7,375 bases of DNA from DAOUMU01 sp034409055 (GTDB lineage Bacteria > Chloroflexota > Anaerolineae > 4572-78 > J111), in assembly GCA_034409055.1 (NCBI GenBank), contig DAOUMU010000241.1, positions 1 through 7,375 of the forward strand, given 5' to 3'. The notes under the pieces were generated by a model that worked only from the letters and a program-made list of their open reading frames with translations, was not told the DNA's origin and searched no databases. How positions within the stretch are numbered: position 1 is the stretch's first letter; the number at the start of each line of letters is the position of its first letter. This document shows positions 1 to 4,587 of the stretch, piece after piece. A program made the position numbers and the translations under genes.

Positions 1-953
1 GTATTGGCCTGGTAATCTTGGTTTTAGTGGCGGCTGTTGATTATCGTTACTATGCTTCTTTCTACAAGCTTTTATATGTGGTGATGATTATCATCTTGGG
101 GACTCTCTTTATTGCCGCCGAGTTAACTGCCGGTACGTTGCGCTGGTTAGATTTTCGCCTCTTCCCGGTTCAGCCCAGTGAGATTGCTAAAATTGTGTTG
201 ATCATTGTCACTGCCAAGGTTCTGGCAGACCGTGATGGGGAAATGAACAAATTGCGCAATTTGTTGTTGTCATTCGTGTTAATCGTACCCCCCCTGGTTT
301 TAATCTATCTCCAGCCAGATTTGGGGACAACCGTTATTCTGGGAATGGTCTGGCTGATTATGGCTTTAATGGGGGGGATTCATTTATTTCACGTAGGCTT
401 GCTGGGGCTGGGAGCACTCCTGCTCAGTCCCGTGATCTGGCTGACCCTGGCAGATTACCAGCGGGGTCGTGTTTTGCTATTTTTGGATCCTCAAAGCGAC
501 CCGGATTCTTACTACAATATTCAACAGGCGTTGATTGGCATTGGCTCCGGGGGTGTATTGGGGAAGGGCTTTAGTATTGGTACCCAAAACCAGCTCCACT
601 TTTTACGAGTGCGCCACACCGATTTTATCTTCTCCGTTATCGGTGAAGAGCTAGGGCTGTTAGGGGCGCTGCTTCTGTTCTTGCTTATTGTCGTCCTTAT
701 CTGGCGTATTATGCGGGCGGCCGATTTAGCCAGTGACTCCTTTGGTCGACAGATCTGTGTGGGCGTCGCTGCTGTGATCTTCTTTCAGTCTTTTGTAAAT
801 CTGGGGGTAAACCTGGGTATGTTGCCGGTAACCGGGACACCGTTGCCGTTTGTAAGTTACGGGGGCAGTTCACTGACCGCTTTTTTGATCGCGATTGGAT
901 TAGTCCAGAGTGTGGTGATGCGTCACAAGGCGCTGGACTTTGAGAAAGTTTGA
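1..953 (+). CDS. rodA: Rod shape-determining protein RodA (SEDS glycosyltransferase), 5'-truncated by window edge
   Basis: This is the C-terminal part of a SEDS-family peptidoglycan glycosyltransferase, which polymerises lipid II during cell elongation with a class B penicillin-binding protein. The reading frame is open to the left edge (five codons are readable before the TTG at 18), so the start and about the first one or two membrane helices lie outside. Family hallmarks, numbered from the TTG at 18, are the FPVQPSEIAK segment near residue 50, QPDLGTT near 99, GSGGVLGKG near 176, RHTDFIF at 199-205 and the C-terminal PLPFVSYGGSS. The Asp of HTDFIF (residue 202) matches the conserved catalytic aspartate of RodA/FtsW. 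The GTQNQLHFLRVRHTDF context favours RodA over FtsW. The protein is highly hydrophobic, with repeated transmembrane segments. It ends 15 bases before the next gene, with which it is probably cotranscribed. FtsW is the main alternative. Confidence 0.93.
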   Translation, partial: IGLVILVLVAAVDYRYYASFYKLLYVVMIIILGTLFIAAELTAGTLRWLDFRLFPVQPSEIAKIVLIIVTAKVLADRDGEMNKLRNLLLSFVLIVPPLVLIYLQPDLGTTVILGMVWLIMALMGGIHLFHVGLLGLGALLLSPVIWLTLADYQRGRVLLFLDPQSDPDSYYNIQQALIGIGSGGVLGKGFSIGTQNQLHFLRVRHTDFIFSVIGEELGLLGALLLFLLIVVLIWRIMRAADLASDSFGRQICVGVAAVIFFQSFVNLGVNLGMLPVTGTPLPFVSYGGSSLTAFLIAIGLVQSVVMRHKALDFEKV

Positions 954-968
954 TTTAGGTTGATTAAA

Positions 969-1451
969 GTGAAATCATTTTCGTTGGCTGCATTTGTTCG
1001 ACGGCATTGGGGAAGTTGGGGAATACCTGTTTTTGCCCTGTGGGCCCTGGTTTTGGCCTTTCTGTCTTTTGCCAGGCTGTTGTTATTAACCAGAGTGGTC
1101 CAGCTTGGTGGTGAGGTGCTTGAGAATCAGAGCATGATCTGGCTGGTTTTTATTTTTAATACCGCCTTTGGCTTGGGGTTTACGGGTAGTGCTTATGGCT
1201 TGTGGAGACGGCGTAATTGGGGCCGGGTTCTTTTTCTGTGGTGGATTGTGATTTGGTCTGGCTTTTATTGGATGGCCGTATTTTTTAATCCTGCCTCGTC
1301 CTCAAATCGAGAGGCTTTGATCAGTAACCTGTTAATCAACGGTCTCCGTCTGGCGGTTGGGGTGATTATCTCCATGTGGTACTTCCATATGCCTCGCATC
1401 AAAGCTCTTTTTGATACCGATACACCCGAAGAATTTACCATTGAGGAATAA
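969..1451 (+). CDS. Four-helix integral membrane protein of unknown function
   Basis: I do not recognise this 160-residue protein. It has four hydrophobic segments at about residues 18-40, 56-79, 86-107 and 119-139. Basic residues before helix 1 (RRHW) and between helices 2 and 3 (WRRRNWGR) predict both termini in the cytoplasm. The tail after helix 4 (MPRIKALFDTDTPEEF) is short and acidic. The motif YGLWRRRNWGR, followed by a hydrophobic helix, is a pattern seen in small bacterial membrane proteins of unassigned role. I chose GTG at 969 because AGG at 957-959 lies 9 bases upstream. A TTG at 960 is in frame but overlaps that site. The gene sits between rodA and gltX, and its stop is 6 bases before the gltX ATG, so it is probably translated from the same mRNA. 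A link to cell-wall work is only suggested by its neighbour. Confidence 0.8.
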   Translation: MKSFSLAAFVRRHWGSWGIPVFALWALVLAFLSFARLLLLTRVVQLGGEVLENQSMIWLVFIFNTAFGLGFTGSAYGLWRRRNWGRVLFLWWIVIWSGFYWMAVFFNPASSSNREALISNLLINGLRLAVGVIISMWYFHMPRIKALFDTDTPEEFTIEE

Positions 1452-1457
1452 CGACAA

Positions 1458-2951
1458 ATGACAACACCCTCTAACACGGTTAGGGTACGTTACGCGCCCA
1501 GCCCTACCGGCGATTTTCACGTGGGCGGGGCCCGGACTGCTCTTTTTAATTATCTCTTTGCCCGCCATCATGGGGGCAAATTTATTATCCGTATCGAGGA
1601 TACGGACCAGAAGCGTTACAATCCTGAATCGCTGCAATGGCTGTTGGATGGGCTGCGCTATCTGAAACTGGATTGGGATGAAGGTCCAGAGGTGGGCGGT
1701 GATTATGGACCGTATGTGCAAACTGAGCGTTTGGACATTTACCAGGCGTATTGCCAGCAATTAATTGAAGCAGGCCATGCCTATCGCTGTTTTTGTACCC
1801 CTGAGCGGCTGGAAGCCGTGCGCCGGGAACGCCAAACAAGGAACGACCCTTCAACCGGCTATGACCGTCATTGTCGCCATATCAACCCCGCTCAGGCGGC
1901 CGAGCGAGCGGCCAGGGGGGAGCGTTACGTGGTTCGGGCCAAATTACCGCTTGAGGGGGAAATAACGGTCCACGATGTAATCCGGGGTGATATTACCTTT
2001 CAAAACGCCAATCTGCAAGATGCGGTTCTGATGAAATCTGATGGTATCCCCACCTATCACCTGGCGAATGTGATTGATGACCGGTTGATGCAAATTAGCC
2101 ATATTATGCGCGGTGATGAATGGGTCAATAGTCTACCGCTTCATCTTCATTTGTACAATGCCTTTGGCTGGGAACCGCCGGTGATGGCTCATTTGCCGCT
2201 CATTCTGAATCCCACCGGCAAAGGTAAAATGAGCAAACGAGAAGAGCGAGCCCCGGACGGTCGGCTCTTACCCGTTTTTGTGCGGACGTTTAAGGCGTTG
2301 GGCTATCTATCTGAGGCCATGGTTAATTATCTGGCGCTGCTTGGCTGGAGTTACGATGATAAGACCGAGATTATGAGCCGGAACGAGCTTATCGAGCGGT
2401 TTAGTCTGAGGCGGGTAAACGCGGCCCCGGCTGCCTGGAATTACGATAAGCTTGACCATTTCAACGGCCTGTATATGCGGGCCTTGCCGGTGGAGGAATT
2501 GACAGAATTGCTGATGCCCTATCTTGAGGCGGCCGGCCTCAAGGCCGATTATGAGACCCTACTCAAAATCAGCCCCATGATTCAGGAGCGTCTGACCGTT
2601 TTGAGTGACGCCGTCGCCTGGGTGGATTTTTTCTTTGTGGATGAGTTGCCCGCCTACGATCTGGACTTACTCGTTCCCAAGAAGATGAGCCTGGCCGATG
2701 TCTCCAATATCCTGCAAAACGCCCGAAACCTGCTGGCCGAAACCGAGTTTACCCACGACAGCCTTGAAACCAGTCTCAGAAATGGGGCCAAGGCGCTGGG
2801 AGTAAAAGCAGGCCAGATGTTCCAACCAATCAGAGTGGCGGTGTGCGGTAAAAAAGTCGCTCCCCCCCTCTTTGAGACCCTGGCCGTTTTAGGCAAAGAG
2901 ACGGTCCTCAAGCGGCTTGACCGGGCCCTGGAACGGCTTGAGGCGGCCTGA
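1458..2951 (+). CDS. gltX: Glutamyl-tRNA synthetase (GluRS)
   Basis: This class I aminoacyl-tRNA synthetase attaches glutamate to tRNA-Glu in the cytoplasm. At 497 residues it has the usual bacterial length. The N-terminal Rossmann domain opens with APSPTGDFHVGG, where HVGG at 21-24 is the HIGH signature, followed by RIEDTD at 45-50. A zinc-binding insertion is intact, with C111, C113, C139 and H141 (CFC...CRH) matching the ligands of the zinc-containing enzymes. KMSKR at 257-261 is the KMSKS loop. The C-terminal helical domain (about 320-497) binds the anticodon and ends in the typical GVKAGQMFQPIRVAVCG and LFETLAVLGKE segments. The ATG at 1458 has GAGGA at 1443-1447, inside the end of the preceding gene. 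The sequence alone does not show whether it also charges tRNA-Gln; that would need GatCAB elsewhere in the genome. Confidence 0.97.
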   Translation: MTTPSNTVRVRYAPSPTGDFHVGGARTALFNYLFARHHGGKFIIRIEDTDQKRYNPESLQWLLDGLRYLKLDWDEGPEVGGDYGPYVQTERLDIYQAYCQQLIEAGHAYRCFCTPERLEAVRRERQTRNDPSTGYDRHCRHINPAQAAERAARGERYVVRAKLPLEGEITVHDVIRGDITFQNANLQDAVLMKSDGIPTYHLANVIDDRLMQISHIMRGDEWVNSLPLHLHLYNAFGWEPPVMAHLPLILNPTGKGKMSKREERAPDGRLLPVFVRTFKALGYLSEAMVNYLALLGWSYDDKTEIMSRNELIERFSLRRVNAAPAAWNYDKLDHFNGLYMRALPVEELTELLMPYLEAAGLKADYETLLKISPMIQERLTVLSDAVAWVDFFFVDELPAYDLDLLVPKKMSLADVSNILQNARNLLAETEFTHDSLETSLRNGAKALGVKAGQMFQPIRVAVCGKKVAPPLFETLAVLGKETVLKRLDRALERLEAA

Positions 2952-3090
2952 TAAATGAAACCCATTTGATTTGGGTGTGTTTCAAATGGTTTGGGCTATG
3001 AGGAGTTTGGCACGCCTACGTGCCAAACGGAGCCGCACGTGGGCGTGCTGGCTCCTCTCTCTAAAGTAAATGAACACCCCCATTTGATTT
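2952..3090. repeat. Imperfect direct repeats flanking a hairpin-rich segment
   Basis: The spacer after gltX starts and ends with copies of one sequence. The left copy is 21 bases (2952-2972) and the right copy is 24 bases (3067-3090). Both begin TAAATGAA and end CCCATTTGATTT, and differ mainly by a three-base expansion in the middle. They enclose the double hairpin at 3005-3055. The left copy also forms a separate inverted repeat: CCATTTGA at 2962-2969 pairs with TCAAATGG at 2982-2989. That could act as a weak 3' end for gltX mRNA, but no T-run follows. The arrangement could come from insertion of a repeat unit or from a local duplication. Confidence 0.6.
3005..3055. repeat. Tandem pair of mirrored hairpins
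   Basis: Hairpin 1 has a perfect 10-bp stem: GTTTGGCACG (3005-3014), loop CCTA, CGTGCCAAAC (3019-3028). Hairpin 2 follows directly, with GGAGCCGCACG (3029-3039), loop TGGG, then CGTGC and GGCTCC (3044-3055), giving an 11-bp stem with one bulged T at 3049. The 14-base core of hairpin 2 (3035-3048) is the reverse complement of the core of hairpin 1 (3010-3023) except for one base, so the whole segment can also fold as one larger inverted repeat. AGGAG at 3001-3005 and CTCCT at 3052-3056 could close it. There is no T-run, so this is not a standard intrinsic terminator. It looks more like a dispersed palindromic repeat or a processing or blocking structure between operons. Confidence 0.65.
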
Positions 3091-3112
3091 TTGCCCGGCT
3101 TCAAGGTAGATT
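3084..3112 (+). promoter_or_regulatory. Possible sigma-70-type promoter for the DsbA-like gene
   Basis: TTGATT at 3084-3089 and TAGATT at 3107-3112 are separated by 17 bases, each matching the consensus at four of six positions. The site sits 44 bases before the ATG at 3157, downstream of the hairpin pair. The -35-like element lies inside the right-hand direct repeat. The match is modest and a chance occurrence is possible. Confidence 0.35.
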
Positions 3113-3156
3113 TTCGGGGTATGTTCGTCCATCGTCAAATCGGGGAGGATCTGATA

Positions 3157-3981
3157 ATGACTGAAGTAAACGAGAGAAATTTGGGTGAGGTCGAAATAGC
3201 CGAACAGAGCAGGGATGAAGAAATACTGACCCCGTCACCGGAAATTCCCCAAGAAAGGGAAGAGAGTGGCGGACAGGAGGGTTTCCTCAAGCGGGCGTGG
3301 GTGCTTTTAATTGTAGGCTTGCTGGTAGGGGGTTTGGGGGGCTTTTACCTCCGGCCGCTGGTGATGCCTGAGCCGGAGACAAATGTGGCCCCGTTGGCAG
3401 CCGTGGCAGACTCCGGCCAAATTAATGAACCTGACCCGCATCAAGCCATTATGCTGGCTGTGATCGCCGCGGCCCGTCATTTTCAGGGGGATCCCAACGC
3501 GCCGGTCACGTTGATCGAGTTTGGCGATTTTAATTGTGGCTATTGTGGCCGGTGGGCCCAGGAGACATTGCCTCTCATTCAAGAAAAATATATTGACACC
3601 GGCCAGGTACGGATGGCCTACGTTCATTTCCCAATTCTGGGGGCCGACTCAATGACGGCGGCCGAAGCGACCGAGTGCGCGGCTCAACAGGACCGTTTTT
3701 GGGATTATCACAATCTACTTTATGCTAATCAAGGGATAGGCTTTACTTTTGACAATCTAACTCGCCTGGCCGGAACGTTGGAGTTGGATACGGCCGCCTT
3801 TGAAAACTGCCTGGCTAACTTTACGGATCGCGCTTCGCTAGAAGATGATATCCGTTTGTCCCAATTGATGGGGGTGCGAGGCACGCCGGCCTTTCTGGTG
3901 AACGGCGTTGCCCTGGCCGGGGCTTATCCCTATGAGGATTTCGAGCAAGTGATTGAGGGCGTATTGGCCGGAGGATTTTAG
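3157..3981 (+). CDS. Membrane-anchored DsbA-like thioredoxin-fold oxidoreductase
   Basis: This 274-residue protein likely makes, breaks or rearranges disulfides outside the cytoplasm. Residues 1-46 are hydrophilic and very acidic. A single transmembrane helix follows at about 47-66 (preceded by KR), then a proline-rich linker, then a DsbA/Thioredoxin_4-type domain from about 105 to 274. The active site is CGYC at 127-130 in the context EFGDFNCGYCGRW, and GTPAF at 242-246 supplies the expected cis-proline (P244). Two extra cysteines, C174 and C218, could form a structural disulfide, as in some DsbA relatives. The ATG at 3157 is preferred because GGGGAGGA at 3142-3149 lies 7 bases upstream. An in-frame TTG at 3091 lacks such a site and would add 22 residues encoded by repeat DNA. 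It appears monocistronic. Whether it acts as oxidase or isomerase cannot be read from the sequence. Confidence 0.9.
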   Translation: MTEVNERNLGEVEIAEQSRDEEILTPSPEIPQEREESGGQEGFLKRAWVLLIVGLLVGGLGGFYLRPLVMPEPETNVAPLAAVADSGQINEPDPHQAIMLAVIAAARHFQGDPNAPVTLIEFGDFNCGYCGRWAQETLPLIQEKYIDTGQVRMAYVHFPILGADSMTAAEATECAAQQDRFWDYHNLLYANQGIGFTFDNLTRLAGTLELDTAAFENCLANFTDRASLEDDIRLSQLMGVRGTPAFLVNGVALAGAYPYEDFEQVIEGVLAGGF

Positions 3982-3992
3982 CTACTGATAAC

Positions 3993-4104
3993 GTATCTTC
4001 TCAAAAAGTAGGGGCGAGGTAACTCGGATTGAGGGTCTCGGAGCAAACAACCTGCTCTCCGAGTTGCCTCGCCCCTACCCCACCCCGAATTATTGAGATG
4101 ATAC
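3993..4104. mobile_element. MITE-like element with terminal inverted repeats and 8-bp target duplication
   Basis: This is a 112-bp non-coding element. Its ends are inverted repeats: GTATCTTCTCAA at 3993-4004 and TTGAGATGATAC at 4093-4104 match at 11 of 12 positions, extending to 13 of 15. The exact octamer CTGATAAC lies directly outside both ends (3985-3992 and 4105-4112), as expected of a target-site duplication made by a transposase. Inside is a second, stronger pair of arms, 4008-4028 and 4058-4078, complementary at 20 of 21 positions and beginning with GTAGGGGCGAGG. A smaller stem around CTCGGAGCA (4037-4045) and TGCTC (4053-4057) fills the centre. There is no coding capacity, so it would need a transposase supplied from elsewhere. 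The parent insertion sequence family cannot be named from these ends. It lies 11 bases after the DsbA-like stop codon and may also act as a 3' hairpin for that mRNA. Confidence 0.72.
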
Positions 4105-4112
4105 CTGATAAC

Positions 4113-4127
4113 CCCCAATTATTGGGG
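4113..4127. promoter_or_regulatory. Short palindrome upstream of the pilin gene
   Basis: CCCCAATTATTGGGG is a perfect 7-bp inverted repeat around a central T. It adjoins the right target duplication of the MITE-like element and lies about 22 bases before the pilin -10 candidate. The position fits an operator for a dimeric regulator. It could equally be a hairpin, or part of the ancestral insertion target. No regulator can be assigned. Confidence 0.35.
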
Positions 4128-4155
4128 TTCCCCGTCTTGAGTTTTGAGCTATAAT
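4128..4155 (+). promoter_or_regulatory. Candidate promoter of the pilin gene
   Basis: TATAAT at 4150-4155 is a perfect -10 hexamer. The best -35 at about 16 bases (TTCCCC, 4128-4133) is poor, so activator help or a different promoter is possible. It would give a 5' leader of roughly 80 bases before the ATG at 4245. A second candidate, TTGCAA (4177-4182) with TATTGT (4200-4205) and a 17-base spacer, would give a shorter leader. Confidence 0.45.
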
Positions 4156-4244
4156 GTAGACAAAGTTCGACAGTTCTTGCAAAATTCCTCAGCCTGTGAT
4201 ATTGTGATACTGTCTTAAAATTTTGAAGAAAGGAGGCAAACACA

Positions 4245-4391
4245 ATGTTATTCCTTCCTCGTGAAGAAGGTCAGGGCCTGGTAGAGTACGCGTTGATTCT
4301 GGTTCTTGTGGCCATCGTCGTTATCGCTATTCTGTTACTGCTTGGTCCGGTCGTTGGTAACGTCTTCAGCAACATCGTCAGCAACCTGTAG
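4245..4391 (+). CDS. Flp-type (type IVb) pilin, 48 residues
   Basis: This small prepilin-like protein is predicted to be processed by a prepilin peptidase and to form a thin pilus or surface filament. The sequence begins MLFLPREEGQGLVEYALILV, followed by a long hydrophobic stretch (VAIVVIAILLLLG) and a short polar tail, GNVFSNIVSNL. Cleavage after G9 would put Glu at +5 and Tyr at +6 of the mature protein, the Flp hallmark. The only predicted helix (about 15-36) serves as membrane segment and assembly core. The start is firm: AGGAGG at 4231-4236 lies 8 bases before the ATG. An intrinsic terminator follows within 40 bases, so the gene is transcribed alone. No assembly ATPase, secretin, TadE/F or peptidase gene is visible nearby, so partners must lie elsewhere. 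Short length and absence of other domains agree with the family. Confidence 0.88.
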   Translation: MLFLPREEGQGLVEYALILVLVAIVVIAILLLLGPVVGNVFSNIVSNL

Positions 4392-4427
4392 GATTTTATT
4401 CCTTAGAACTTTATACTTTATTATCAG

Positions 4428-4458
4428 AAAAGCCACCGAGATTTGGTGGCTTTTTTTT
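4428..4458 (+). terminator. Intrinsic terminator of the pilin gene
   Basis: The stem AAAAGCCACC (4428-4437) pairs perfectly with GGTGGCTTTT (4445-4454) around a 7-base loop, and a run of eight T occupies 4451-4458. It starts 36 bases after the pilin stop codon. Confidence 0.93.
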
Positions 4459-4504
4459 GTAGGGCAATTTGCATGGGACTTAAGAAAATAATCGGGGAAT
4501 AGAT

Positions 4505-4528
4505 GGCCGGGCATGGGGATGCCCGGCC
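4505..4528. repeat. Perfect hairpin in the convergent intergenic region
   Basis: GGCCGGGCAT (4505-4514) and ATGCCCGGCC (4519-4528) form a perfect 10-bp GC-rich stem with loop GGGG. T-rich sequence (4541-4546) follows only after a 12-base gap, so termination is uncertain. TACCCC just right of the stem resembles the outer edge of the MITE-like element's GTAGGGG arms, which suggests another dispersed palindrome. Confidence 0.6.
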
Positions 4529-4566
4529 TACCCCAATTAATTTTTTAACCTTCATCTAAATTGCCC

Positions 4567-4587
4567 GAACAAGTTAGCAACTTGTTC
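4567..4587 (-). terminator. Hairpin abutting the yyaL stop codon
   Basis: GAACAAGTT (4567-4575) and AACTTGTTC (4579-4587) form a perfect 9-bp stem with a 3-base loop, overlapping the last base of the minus-strand TAG. No clear T-run follows on the minus strand. It may stabilise the mRNA end or contribute to termination. Confidence 0.45.

Noticed and set aside
2226..2290. Unusual sequence after the KMSKR loop of GltX
   Set aside because: KMSKR is a normal variant and all other catalytic and zinc motifs are intact, so there is no sign of a defective or paralogous enzyme.
3005..3055. Hairpin pair as intrinsic terminator of gltX
   Set aside because: The stems are strong but no T-run follows either one.
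3091..3156. Upstream TTG start for the DsbA-like protein
   Set aside because: It lacks a ribosome binding site and would translate repeat and promoter DNA. The ATG at 3157 has a strong GGGGAGGA upstream.
4001..4243. Minus-strand 80-residue frame
   Set aside because: It is made from the MITE-like element and pilin promoter, with no ribosome binding site or recognisable protein pattern.
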